Source of the DNA: Schistocerca nitens
Taxonomy: Eukaryota; Arthropoda; Insecta; Orthoptera; Acrididae
Direction: 5' to 3'
Length of the DNA: 64,000 bases
Assembly (NCBI RefSeq): GCF_023898315.1
Contig: NC_064614.1
Span: 383,159,348 to 383,223,347, forward strand
In this document: positions 10,262 through 22,949 of the stretch, piece by piece
How positions within the stretch are numbered: the first letter of the stretch is position 1
How the letters are laid out: each line of letters begins with the position of its first letter
The notes under the pieces: model-generated
Seen by the model: the letters and a program-made list of their open reading frames with translations, nothing else
Databases searched by the model: none
Told to the model about the DNA's origin: nothing
Translations under genes and position numbers: made by a program

Positions 10262-12990
10262 CAAGTGAGATACTGTGTCTTGTCAGTTTAGCAGGTGCGG
10301 TGTATTTTGCGACCACGTAATTGGTATGCTTTTACATCTTGAGCAGATTGTATGCAACGTTTCTTCAGTGTGCTCCTCTCTTCGATCAGTAGTTGAGAAA
10401 TGTTCGAAATCCAGGGATTCTTTGCTTGACGGATCTTAACATGTTCGGGAAGACGCAAACTGGTCATTTCCTCCATTTTAGCCATGTTTAGAGGACTAAT
10501 CCTTCCTCCGTTAATTGCTCGGGTTTGGGTCTTATTCTTTCTCCAGTCTCTTTGAGGCTGTTTTTCTCTGTAATAAAAATCTGTCTTATTCTTTTCTTCT
10601 TTATCAACTTCAATTATATCTGGATTTTCATGGAAAGCGTAGTGTGTACTGGAATAGGTCGTGCAATGTAGGATTGAAGTATGACAACGTTGCCTCAGCA
10701 AAATGAAATCAATCTGATTTTTGACGCTATACCCAAGATAAATCTATATAGCGACGTCGTGGACGGCGCTAAAAAAGTGTATTCAAGATGGATAAGTTGT
10801 TATTCACACAAAATTCCAGTAACCGATCGTACAGCCTTTCCTCACGCCCAGGTCGTAAAATCCTACCAGAGAACTCATGTGTCCGTCGTCCATAGTTTCA
10901 CCTATCTTCGCATCAAAATTACCCTGGACGGCTAATACTTCCTACTTAGATATCTTTCTGAAAATTTTTACTAGCAACTCATAAAATTCAACAACTTTCG
11001 TGTCCGATGAAGCTCCATTGGGATCATAAACCTGAGTGATGTTTATATTGCAAGGAGAAGCTTTCATTTTAATGGAGTTTATTCTATCACAAACGGGCTC
11101 ATAATCCACGACAGCACGACCAAGGTTCTTACGAATCACTATAGCAACGCCATTCTATCACATTCAGAAATATACACTACATTCTTTGCTTCAGTCACGA
11201 AATGGCCATATTGTTTCCAGAGTGTCTCTTTGAGTCCAAGAACGTCTAGGTCATGAAGATGCATTTCTCTCTCTACAACAGCAAGCATTCCTGTCTGCAA
11301 CACAGCTCTTACATTCCAGGTTGCTATCCTTTTAATATAAGCAAAATACTAACACCAATTCTTTACAGACGAATGGAAAAACTGGTAGAAGCCGACCACG
11401 GGGAAGATCAGTTTGGATTCCGTAGAAATGTTGGAACACGTGGGGCAATACTGACCCTACGACTTATCTGAGAAAATAGATTAAGGATAGGCAAACCTAC
11501 GTTTCCAGCATTTGTAGACTTAGAGAAAGCTTTTGACAGTGTTGACTGGAATACTCTCTTTCAAATTCTGAAGGTGGCAGGGGTAAAATACAGGGAGCGA
11601 AAGGCTATTTACAATTTGTACAGAAACCAGATGGCAGTTATAAGAGTCGAGGGGTATGAAAGGGAAGAAGTGGTTGGGAAAGGAGTGAGAGATGGTTGTA
11701 GCCTATCCCTGATGTTATTCAATCTGTATATTGAGCAAGCAGTAAAGGAAACAAAAGAAAAATTCGGTATAGGAATAAAAATCCATGGAGAAGAAATTAA
11801 AATTTTTCGGTTCGCCGATGACATTGTAATTCTGGCAGAGACAGCAATGGACCTGGAAGAGCAGCTGAACGGAATGGACAGTGTCTTGAAAGGAGGATAT
11901 AAGATGAACATCAACAAAAGCAAAACGAGGATAATGGAATGTAGTCGAATTAAATCGGGTGATGCTGAGGGTATTAGATTAGGAAATGAGACGCTTAAAG
12001 TACTAAATGAGTTTTGCTATTTGGATTGCAAAATAACTGATGATGGTCAAAGTAGAGAGGATATAAAACTTAGACTGGCAATGGAAAGGAAATCGTTTCT
12101 GAAGAAGATTAATTTGTTAACATCGAGTATAGATTTACATGACAGGAAGTCGTTTCTGAAAGTATTTGTATGGAGTGTAGACATGTTTGGAAGTGAAACG
12201 TGGACGATAAATAGTTTAGACAAAAAAAGAATAGAAGCTTTCGAAATGTGGAGCTACAGAAGGATTCTGAAGATTAGATGAGTAGATCACATAACTAATG
12301 AGGGTATTGAATAGAATTGGGGAGAAGAGAAATTTGTGGCACAACTTGACTAGAGGAAGGGATCGGTTGGTAGGAAATATTCTGAGGCATCAAGGGATCA
12401 CCAGTTTAGTATTGGAGGGCAGCGCAGAGGGTAAAAATCGTATAGGGAGACCAAGAGATGAATACACTAAACAGATTCAGAAGGACGTAGGTTGCAGAAG
12501 GTACTGGGAGATAAAGAAGCTTGCACAGGATAGATTAGCATGGAGAGCTGCACCAAACCAGTCTCTGGACTGAAGACCACAACAACAACAACATCCTTTT
12601 AATGATTCGCATGGATGGTTTAGATTAATATGTGCATTGTTAGGCTCCTCTCAAACCCCCCAGAGGTTGGAGTGGGGACTTACTCTGGAATCTAATTCAA
12701 GATTGAGTAAAGCCATGAGATGTTCTTGGAAGAATAACAGTGGTGGTTTCCCGTTGCCTTTCACTGTTTAAATTTCACCGCCCCTAAAATGGAATCAGAT
12801 GCCTTTTGTAGCACTCCTCTGAAGTGCAGGCGCTACTGGTTTGCTCTTCCGCCACCGACACCGTACCGAAGTCCACCTTCTCCGCGGCAGGTGCCTTTGA
12901 GTTCTTCACCGTAAGCGTGGAAACGAGCCCTATGACATCCGGAGCCAGAGGAACCCTGGTTTCTTAACAAGGCTTATGTTCCTCCCTTTC
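10262..12990 (-). mobile_element. RTE-like LINE remnant, split by LINE B
   Basis: A minus-strand LINE of a family different from alpha. The 5' leader lies at about 12604-12990 and contains the phrase GGCAACGGGAAACCACC on the minus strand. After the inserted LINE (11337-12592) the endonuclease continues: RIATWNVRAVLQTG near 11326, VCDRINSIKMKASPCNINI at 10942-11139, then a GDFN-like motif and the EN-RT linker to about 10288. This is the APE type often annotated in insects as craniofacial development protein 2-like. Several frameshifts are present, and no RT core is seen before the DNA transposon at 8916-10259. Confidence 0.75.
11337..12592 (+). mobile_element. LINE copy B (family alpha), 5'-truncated
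   Basis: Target duplication ATCCTTTTAAT lies at 11326-11336 and 12593-12603. The insert starts inside the RT (RRMEKLVEADHGEDQFG) and ends with the (CAA)n tail. Frames at 11574-12281 and 12298-12573 cover the RT from the palm (FRFADDIVIL) to the C-terminal region (RIGEKRNLWHNLTRGRD, then GRPRDEY). There is a stop at about 11469 and another at about 12279. It is a dead-on-arrival copy formed by incomplete reverse transcription. Confidence 0.95.
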
Positions 12991-13215
12991 CCAGTCATCA
13001 CTAACAAGATTGCAAGAATAAGACCGGGTTTGCTACCAGTAATAGCAGATTTAGGTGCGTGAAAAACTAGCCTTTGCTTAAAATGGAGCTCAAATTAGCC
13101 ACACTATATTCATTCAGTATTTCAAAATGTGAGCACTTAGCAACTTCCAACAAACTTTCAACGTATTTTCTAATCTTTCTCAAACATTTTTCATACATTC
13201 TTGAAATAAAGTAAA
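12991..13215. other. Unassigned spacer
   Basis: Short sequence between the RTE-like LINE leader and the outer Tc1 element. Nothing recognised. Confidence 0.3.
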
Positions 13216-13480
13216 TACACTGATGGAAAAAATTTCGCAACACAAAAATATATTCTAGAGTAATGAAATTTCGGGAATACATTTGTCTAGGCAACGCATT
13301 TGAGTGATTAACATTGGAAGATCACACGTTAATGTAAGCGCGAGGCAAGCCACAGCAAATGTGAAATGCTGGTACATTAATAACTGGTGTAAACGCCAGA
13401 ATGATGAATGCAAGCACGCAACATTGCATGTATTTTGTTTTACAGGTTCTGGATATCAGTTTGTGGGACGGAGTTTGTAA

Positions 13481-14226
13481 TCTTACCCTTCCACATATCA
13501 CTATTAAAGTTCTCATTCTTTGCACAAATTTTGAAAGCTTCGGGAGGTAAAAGAACAACTTTTTACTTACCTTCATTATCTCGTTTTTATGGTCGATGGC
13601 TCAAAGTCTTGTCAAGACGTACATTCTTGCAGCTGAAATTTCGATTTTGTAGCTTCTTGAAGACTGATGAAGATTTGCCTGTATTATTCTTGAATTTTAT
13701 TATTTGTCACATCTTTCAACATCACACAGTTTTTACATCTTCCACGTTCAAGAAAACCAATAATTACATTGTTGGTGACAAAACTTCGAAAACGCATACT
13801 TCCATCAGAGGCATGCCCACCACTACTTACATTCTGCGGTACTCATATTACTCTAAAGAATTTACAAACCAAAAGAGTTTACAAACTTTCTTTACCAAAG
13901 AAGACCCTTCCCCACATTATATCATTATTTTATAAATAAATCCAGAAATAAATTTAATAATAAGAGTTAGATTGTACAATTAATAATATGAATTTTAAGT
14001 ATACCAGAAATTTCGTAATTTCAAATATTTTTAAAAGAAGAGTAATTTTAACTGTTAGAACATATCAATTGTAACACATTTAGCCTGAAATATAATACAT
14101 CGCATACAAAATCATATGAATTCTTTTAATGAAACAGCTGAGATAATTTAACCTATGCAAGAATCGATAGTATACATGATATCGGTTATCTCTATAAAAA
14201 AGGTAATGTTAGAGGAGGGTGATTCA
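13481..14226. mobile_element. Unclassified 746-bp AT-rich insert in the outer Tc1
   Basis: The Tc1 sequence breaks off at 13480 and resumes at about 14227 with TTGTAA on both sides (13475-13480 and 14227-14232), suggesting a 6-bp target duplication. The insert is AT-rich, begins TCTTACCCTTCC and ends GGAGGGTGATTCA, which are only weakly inverted. No coding motif is recognised. It could be a non-autonomous transposon. Confidence 0.45.
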
Positions 14227-15506
14227 TTGTAAGTCCCACGGCTGTAGCGCTTTGTCGGTCGATGTAAGAACGGTTAATATTGTTCATGAATGGCGCTGGA
14301 GTTGTCGTCCGATCATGTCCTGTACGTGCTCAACTGGAGACCGATCTACTGATCGAGCAGGCCAAGGCAATATATCAACACTCTGTAGAGCATGTTGGGC
14401 TATAACACTGACATGTGGGCGAGCGTTGTCCGGTTGGAAAACATCCCCTGGAATGTCTGTTTATGAATGGCAGCAATCAAGTCGTCTGGGATAACAACGA
14501 GAGCGCTCCCGTTTTCATACGAAATCTCACTCCTGACCATAACTCCAGGGTAGGTCTTGTCTTTAGCAACCAGACAGGTTGGTTGCAGGCCCTCGACTGG
14601 CCTCTTTCTACAAAAGCAAACGTCCATTATTGGCACCGAAGCAGAACCAGCTTTTATCAGAAAAGACAACAAACCTCCACCCTGCCCTCCAATTAGCTCT
14701 CGCTTGAGACCACTTAAGTCGTTTTCCACCCTGCCCTCCAATTAGCTCTCGCTTAAGACCACTTAAGTCGCAAACGACGGTGGACTTGGGCCAGCGGAGT
14801 GCACGCTAGGTTTCTGGCTCGGGGCTGTCCTCGAAGTAACCTACTGGTAACAGTTCGTTGTGTAACTGTGGTGCCAACTGCGGCTCAAACTGCTGATGCA
14901 GTTCAATTCACCAGAGCCATGCACCGAATACGATAGTTTTTCCTCGCGGTAGTTTACATTCTCATGACCACTGCGTCAGCAGTCAAGTACAGTGGCTACA
15001 TTCCTGCCAAGTTTTTCTGCAGTAGCGCAGTAGAAATATCCAGGTTGAAACTCAGTGAAGTGTTGATAATTGTGTCTTCGTCACCTTAAAGGCATTCTTT
15101 ACTAACATCAAATCACCACGTGCAATCTTAAACGCGACGTTCACGACCGTTACAGCTCGTATTTAAGGCATATCTGAGTTGCATCCTCGTACTGTAGCTG
15201 CTAACGTCACTCTCATGCGACTGACGTGAAATTTGAATAGGTACGAGGGTAATCCCGAAAGTAAGGACTCCTATTTTTTTATAAGTGCGTAGATCTGTTT
15301 ATTTCTACAATGTGTTCAAATGTGTGTGAAATTTTATGGGACTGAACTGCTAAGGTCATCAGTCCCTAAGCTTACACACTACGTAACCTAAATTATCCTA
15401 AGGACAAACACACACACCCATGCCCGAGGGAGGACTCGAACCTCCGCCGGGACCAGCCGCACAGTCCATGACTGCAACGCCTTAGACCGCTCGGCTAATC
15501 CCACGC

Positions 15507-15800
15507 TGTAAACTCTCCACACGAAATTTTGTTAAATACAAATGGAAATGGAGCCAAGCGTAACCTCCCCACAAAAATTAAGGAATGAAAATTGACCATA
15601 AACCAACAATAATATTAATTAAATAATGAACCATGAGCGAAATGTAATCTCCTAACAGAAATAATATCTGGTAAATTTTATAAGGACAGCAGCGCTGACC
15701 TTCGGCCCTATATTCTGAATAACAAAAGCAAAAATTCTTACCTCAATAAAAACTGCAACTATTTCTGCTCTTATTTATCGACACAGCTTCGTGCAATCCT

Positions 15801-15888
<88 letters not shown>

Positions 15889-16418
15889 CCAGGATTGCAC
15901 GAAGCTGTGTCGATAAATAAGAGCAGAAATAGTTGCAGTTATATATATATATATATTTGGATTCTTGGAAGCAATGATAATGCATTGGAAAAATTCTTTA
16001 AATTGAAATGAATACTTTTCTTTAAAAGAGTTACTTTATAAAATATTATTATTGGGGCATTTTTTCTGAACAAATTAAATTACAATTAACATACATTATT
16101 AAATATGCGCAAGACTGCTTCTTTACCTTCTACAACAATACTCATCCTCCAGAGTCCTGACCGGAGTCGCGACCAGAGCACACAGGCGACGCATGCCGAC
16201 TCCCACAGACTACTACCGTCCACTCCCTATTAAAGCCGACCGACTACTACTGTATCCGACTGACTACTACTGCAGACTGACTTCTACTGCAGACTCGCGC
16301 AGACTGACTTCTACTGTCGACTCGCGCAGACTAGACAAGCAACAACTAACAATAAACTACTCTCTGGTCAGAGATTCTGTCATGCCTCGCCCATCGCCGG
16401 CGAAGCATACACCTTACA
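15507..16418 (-). repeat. 3' LTR of the fossil Gypsy-like element
   Basis: Long terminal repeat, with TGTAA at its left edge and TTACA at its right edge on the plus strand. It matches 24478-25427. It contains a (TA)n tract at 15804-15886 flanked by 53-bp inverted arms (15751-15803 and 15888-15940). A run of about 20 G follows just outside, at about 16430-16449. Confidence 0.92.
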
Positions 16419-16599
16419 TAACCCTCCACTGGGGGGGGGGGGGGGGGGGCAAAAATGTGGCAGCGATGGTGAGTCAATTGTACTTGCCATGAGCAACAAA
16501 TTTTTCTTAATTAATTAACTTTACAATCACAGAATATTTACAGATATATAAGTGCAGAACATGAAATAAAATATAGTGCACAAGCACTGAGTACAGACA

Positions 16600-17335
16600 T
16601 ATCAAGCAATGGCAAAATGTATACACAATGAGTACAAAACATATTAACAAATGGCGAAAGTGCACACGCACTGTGGTAGTCAACATATCAGGAAATCACA
16701 AATGTATAGGCAACGAGTACAAATCATATTGAGAAATGACAAAAGTGCACACGCACTGTAGTTCAGAACATATCAGCAAATCACAAAATGTATAAGCAAT
16801 GAATACCAATCATGTTAACAAAATGACGAAAGTGCACACGCACGGTAAAACTCTCTAATATTTTTACAACAAATAAACATAATGAGTACAAATCATATTG
16901 ACAAATAACAAAAGTACACACGCACTGAAGTTCAGAACATATCTGGGAATCACAAAATGTATACACAATGAGTACAAAACATATTAACAAATGGCAAAAG
17001 TGCACATGCACTGTAGTTCAGAACATATCAGCAAATCACAAAATGTATAAGCAATGAATACAAATTATGTTAACAAAATGACGAAAGTGCACACGCACTC
17101 TAATACAGAACATATCTGGGAATCACAAAATGTATACGTAATGAGTACAAATCATATTAACAAATGGTATAGAGTGCACACGCACTGTAAAACTCTCTAG
17201 CATTTTTTTACAACAAATAAACATATCAAGGAGTGAAATAAAGTGCACATGCACTATAGAAGTCTTTAGTATTTTCAGGACAACTGATCTTATTAACAAA
17301 TGAAAGGAAGTGCACACGCACAGTATATGTCTTTA
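16600..17335. repeat. Tandem repeats in the 3' region of the fossil LTR element
   Basis: About six to seven imperfect copies of a roughly 110-120 bp unit, each with GTGCACACGCACTGTA, TCAGAACATATC and ACAAAATGTATA. Shorter repeat pairs follow at about 17990-18250 (CATTGGCATCATAG units) and 19660-19960 (GCGACCT.CTAACCTTACCTTG units). No protein motif is recognised between 16450 and 20060. Confidence 0.75.
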
Positions 17336-20068
17336 TCATTTTACAAGAATTAGGAAAGGAATGGGAAGGATTGCGTCATGGTTGTAGCACTTTAGGTTGC
17401 ACGCAGCTGCACTGAAAGTCCATATCTTTCTACAGAAGCACAACACCAAGTGAGACAATCTGAAGCTCTTTTCCTTGAAGTATTAATCAGTGTAGCCAAG
17501 ACACTGAAATGTCGTAATAATATTCCATGCTATCATTTTGGTAGTACACTAGGTACACCAAACAGTGCGACCATAATAACATCTCCATCGCTCAAGGTGG
17601 TGGACAGCATGTCGTGTCAACACCATGTTCTTGTAAAGTAGTCCAACGTAGAATTAGTGCAAAAACCAAATATAGTGCTCCATGATCATGAGGATAGACA
17701 GGACAATTGGATATTGCAGTAATTTCTGGTAATTAGGTCAGAAGGTGAAGGACATTAAGTCACATAGCAGTCTTCATTGAGAATTACACTAGTCTAACAA
17801 CTGATTTGAGTAATTGGTGGCACTCATCGCCCAGTTACTGAACATTTCTGTACCATGTATGTAGTATTACAGAATAATGTTCATAAAATTATCTGAATAT
17901 AGTAATTATTGGCACTCATTGCCCAGTTACAAACCATCAGAAGTCATCATTCAAAACAGAAGCTAATGAATGGCATAGTATTAACATAATTCACTTAATT
18001 ATAGTAATCATTGGCATCATAGATAATCTTATTACAATAAACAATGGCATTCTTTGGCCAGTTACAAAGCATTGTTTTTTGTATTATTCAGAAGTCATTA
18101 CTCAAAATGAGTTAATTATTGACATAGCAGTTAAACATAATTAATCTAATTATAGTAATCATTGGCATCATAGGTAATCTTATTACAATAAACAGTGGCA
18201 TTTATTGGCCAGTTACAAAGCATTATTTTTTTTATTATTCAGAAGTCATTATTGAAGTGACATACTACTCAGAGCTGATCAGTATTATTCAGAACTCTCT
18301 TAAACTAGTAGCATTATTTGGGACTGGTAATTACTTTGTTTGCTTTTGAGTTATTGCTGCAAATGAAGATGTGTAACGTCATTCGCCATGAGTCAGCTGT
18401 AGCAACGTTATGAAACAAGTAGAGTATATGTGATCACATTCATAAACGACATAGGTTTAATAAACAACTATTTATACCACATTAATTTCATGAATAATTT
18501 CTCCTGCAAAATATACAAAAATGGATTATGAAACGGAAAGAAGAAACGCATATTATGCTGAAAAGTAGTGAACTTCGAATTAACAGGTAGTGAAATGTGT
18601 ATAAAAATATATATGTTCTCTAGCTGTCCTTTCCAAAACCTTCAGTCATCATACCATGCGATATAAGACATACTGTCAAAACGAACTGCAACAAATACTT
18701 AAATAACTACATAGCATCTCTTAACTAACAGCAAATATATAAACTTCATCATTATTTTCATCTGCAAAGAAAAACTTCATTATCCATATCACCATAACTC
18801 CATTATTATCATCACCTGTAAAGAAAAACTTCATTATCCATAGTAGCATATTCTTCATCATTATTCATCACCATTCATTATCATCTGCAAAAGAGTCACT
18901 TCATTATTCATTATACAACTATTCCTTATTTCTATCATATTTCATCACTAAAACTAAGATGTGTAGTTCTGTCTGACAGCCTGCATCAATCGCCACGTAT
19001 TCTGAAAGAAAAAATTAGTTAAGACTGCTATTCTACGATGTGTATAGTATATTCTTGTTAATGCTTGTTAATTCTGATCCATTTACTATTCATCACGAGG
19101 TATTGCATCCTCTTTCGTTCATTCCGAAAGTGAAATTCCCACTTCTGTTCAATTTATTTCGTTTACACGTTATTTCTTTCTGAAAATGATGAACAAAGAT
19201 TAATGTCTTGCATTTAATTCATATACCCATTAGATAAAAACTGGTTTATAGTAACATAATTGAGCATACAGCATAGCATGACAGAAAACGTAATATGTCA
19301 AAAACATTGACAGTGTTCAGAAGCAAAAATGTACACAGTGTATCACAATGTAGCAGCAAAAAAAGTAAAGTAGTCACGATGTTTAGCTATCATAAGGCAA
19401 AATGTTAAAGTCAACTGGTGTTTGTTATATCTTAAATATTTCATAGTACATACAAACAAAACAGGAAAACAATCATACATACATAAAAATGGAAAATATG
19501 CACGGTCTAGGGTGTATAACGACAAGAAATGTGATCTTGTTTGTGTACAGCTTGTATGTTGTGTAGTTAATAGAGGCGAGAATTGAAGACTTTAATAGAG
19601 AGAAAATTTGATAAAATTAATATATCACTAGATAGAATTGCATAATTATTCGTAAGATACGTAATTTTATCTGGAAAATGTGCACTGTCTAATGTATAAT
19701 GACAAGAAAAGCGACCTGCTAACCTTACCTTGCCGGGCACTTGCCAAGAAAAAATGCGATAATCATCAGTAAGTAGTCACATAAATATAATTGCATAAGT
19801 GGTCATAAAATGTGTAAGCTCATCTGGAAAAATATGCACGGTCTGGTGTGTAACGAAAAGAAAAGCGACCTTCTAACCTTACCTTGCCGGGCACTTGCTA
19901 AGAAAAAATTACGATAATCATCAGTAGGTGTTCATGTGAATATAATTGCATAAGCGGTCATAAAAAATTAGGAAATGGCATTACAGTGTGATAAATCATA
20001 AAGTATTTTCATTCAATAAAAGGTTTGACGTTCGACACGTGGTGGTTCCCTTTGGTTTTTCTGGTTCT

Positions 20069-20936
20069 CTAAGTTTCGACGTGTACTACATTGGGGTGAG
20101 GAATGCTGCGAATCCGATATGGACCTGCGTATAGAAGTTCAAATTTACTGCACCTACCTTTTATTTTGTTGGATAAATAGTGTGTACGTACTAATATCTT
20201 CTGTCCAACGTGAAGGTCACGGCGTATACAAACCTGTTTTTGTTGTCTTCTCCGGCGCTCTGCAGCACGTTTGATGTTGTTCAGCGCAATGTCAATTATT
20301 TCATGGTGTCGTAGTCGACGAGATGTAGGAAATATTACTAATTCTTTAATTTTGTTAGGTGGTTCAACATTTTTCAGTATAACAGACGGAGATAGCATAG
20401 TAGATTCATTCGGTATGCAATTAATTACATCTTGGAATGAGAGTATGTGTGTGTCCCAATCAATATGTTTTTTTATGGCAGTAAATTCTACACAGTTTAC
20501 CAATTTCTTTCATTAATCGTTCACAAGGGTTCGAAGAAGCATGGTACCTGGATATATATATCGGAGAAATGTTTGTAGCTCGTAACATACGTGTCCATAT
20601 AGCAGATCGAAACTGTGGTCCATTGTCGGAAATTACTTTCAACACATGCCCTACATGAAATAGAAAATGTTTTACAAATGCTTTCAAAACAGTTTTAGCA
20701 GTAGCTTTGCGTAACGGAGTGAAGGTAACAAATTTTGAAGTAAGTTCGACAGCAACAAAGATGTAACAAAAACCTCTATTAGTTCTGGGAATCGGACAAA
20801 AAATGTCTACAGCGGCCATATGTCTCAATTTAACAGGTACCATGGGATGTAATGGAGGAATATGTGAAGTCGTATCTGATTTAGCTTTCTGGCAGATTTT
20901 ACATGACGCTAAAACTCGTCGAATACGTTTCTCCAT
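20069..20936 (-). pseudogene. Integrase-like region of the fossil LTR element
   Basis: Minus-strand coding remnants typical of Gypsy integrase: a CKICQKAKSD zinc-finger half, the catalytic-core phrase VISDNGPQFRSAIW, and a C-terminal part near KILVRTHYLSNK with PYRIRSI. Treated as a fossil; it marks the pol gene and the orientation of the element. Confidence 0.88.
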
Positions 20937-21379
20937 GTTGGTAAAATAACAGTTCTGTCTCAGTATAAGAAAACATTTTCTGGCTCCGTAATGTGCATAA
21001 CTTAAATGAGTATACCAGATTAATTTGTTAACAAATTCGTCAGGAATGCATAATAACCATTGTTGCTGTCAGGATGAGAGCGGCGAAACAGAATGTCATT
21101 GCGTACAGTGTAATGGTTTCTAATGGTAAAATTATTCTTATCTTGCCAATGGTGTTTAATCTCTTTCCATACGTTGTCTTTATTCTGCTCTTGTGCTATG
21201 TCTTGTAATGACGACGAAATGAAATTTTCAAATGCAACTTGTTGAATGTACATGACGCTGAAATTTGCTTTGCAGAAGTTGGTTGCGATGTCTTGCTGAT
21301 TGTTGCTGAGAGAACGGGATAGTGCGTCTGCTACAATATTTTGTGTGCCGGAAATGTGAACAATTGTAAAATTAAATTC

Positions 21380-21739
21380 CTATAAATAAAGTTTCCATCT
21401 ACTTAATCTGTCGTGTGTAAATTTAGCCGAAAGTAAAAATTGTATCGCTCTATGGTCTGTGTAAACGGTTGTATGTCTTCCATAAAGAAAATTCCGAAAT
21501 CTGGTAAAAGCCCATACAACACCTAATGTTTCAAGCTCTGTAACAGAATAATTTCGTTCAGCAGGTGACAGAATGCGACTCGCAAAGGCGATGTTTTTAA
21601 TTACTGTAGAACCATCTTCTTCAATTTCCTGAAAAATATGTACATCTAAAGCGGTGTTAGAACTGTCGGTGGCAATGGAAAAATTTCTGGTAAGCTCTGG
21701 GTGCGATAAAAGTGGTGCATTAAACAAAGCATGTTTCAA
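21380..21739 (-). pseudogene. RNase H-like region of the fossil LTR element
   Basis: The minus-strand frame includes FSIATDSSNTALDVHIFQ, AFASRILSPAERNYS, VTELETLGVVWAF and VYTDHRAIQFLL. These are the hallmark phrases of the Gypsy-type RT-RNase H C-terminal part. The adjacent 21020-21253 is the connection to the integrase. Confidence 0.9.
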
Positions 21740-22662
21740 ATAACATTCTCGTGAACAAGATTCTGCGTGTCAAAATTATTGCTTGCTTTACTGGAATATG
21801 TAACCTGTACTGTATTTAATCAAATTCTATCTGGCGTGTTATTATTTTCAGGAGGATGCTGTGGCATTTCAACTATTTGTACTGTTCTATTATTTCTTCC
21901 TGACGTATTACGTTCTGGATGATACCTACTGTCTGGTTCATTCAAGATAATATGTTGTTGCTGATGTTCTTGCTGCTGATAAGACCTACTGTTATTAAAT
22001 GTACACTGAAAATTGTGCTCATTACTTTTACGTCTGTCATGATAGTCATTTCTATACGGTGCATTGCGATAGGAATTGAAATGGTGTTTTTTCTGTACGT
22101 ACTGATTTCCTTGTTGCTGTGCGTTACTATTTGTTGTGGCCGACGCTATACGCGTACGCGGCGAAACATTAAAGCTTGTTTGATCTTGTGCATTACATTG
22201 TTGGTTAGGTATGCTAACCGGCTGGTTTTGTTGCTATTGCGAAGAAAAACCTCTATTATTACTAAAAATGTGGTTCCTATTGCTGGTAATTTTACACATA
22301 CTGATGATTATAATTTTATCTGTTATTAATGTTACGGCGACAGTTGTCATTTCGGGAGTGTCTAAAGAGAACTGTCACTTTCGGTAAAATTTGTCATATC
22401 GGGTTTTCTTGACTCATTCTTAATCCTAGATAGAGCAATAGTTAAAGAGCTGTTTTGATAGATATAAAGAATAGTAGAAGAGAGGGCAGCAGTGCAGAAA
22501 ACTAAAGATGAAACAGCACTACTACGGCTCGGGGCCCTGTGCACGCTACGGCACATACTCATTAAAGCGTAATGAATCCCCTGAGGTCTATTACGTGCTG
22601 CAAATACATTTTAGCTTTTGCGTTACAGGCAATGCCAGTGAAAATTAAAAAATAAATTGCTG

Positions 22663-22863
22663 TTCAAAATGGCTCTGAGCACTATGGGACTTAACATCTA
22701 TGGTCATCAGTCCCCTAGAACTTAGAACTACTTAAACATAACTAACCTAAGGACAGCACACAACACCCAGCCATCACGAGGCAAAGAAAATCCCTGACCC
22801 CGCCGGGAATCGAACCCGGGCGTGGGAAGCGAGAACGCTACCGCACGACAACGAGATGCGGGC
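22663..22863 (-). mobile_element. SINE-C, innermost insertion of the nest
   Basis: Target duplication AATAAATTGCTG lies at 22651-22662 and 22864-22875. The body is the same as in SINE-A (TGGCTCTGAGCACTATGGG on the plus strand), but the tRNA-like head is different, with B-box GGGTTCGATTCCC. It is the fifth level: SINE-C in the LTR element in SINE-B in mariner in Tc1. Confidence 0.93.
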
Positions 22864-22949
22864 AATAAATTGCTGTATCCATGCTAATTCTAATTTCTGC
22901 ATTACAGGTAATGGCGATGAAAGTACAAAAATAAATCGACGTATCCAGT

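Noticed and set aside
15743-15985. Open frame dominated by alternating I and Y
   Set aside because: It is the (TA)n tract read as codons.
16781-17317. Open frames with repeated VRVHF phrases, possible CRISPR-like or protein repeats
   Set aside because: They are translations of a noncoding tandem repeat; units and spacers do not fit a CRISPR array, and the genome is eukaryotic.
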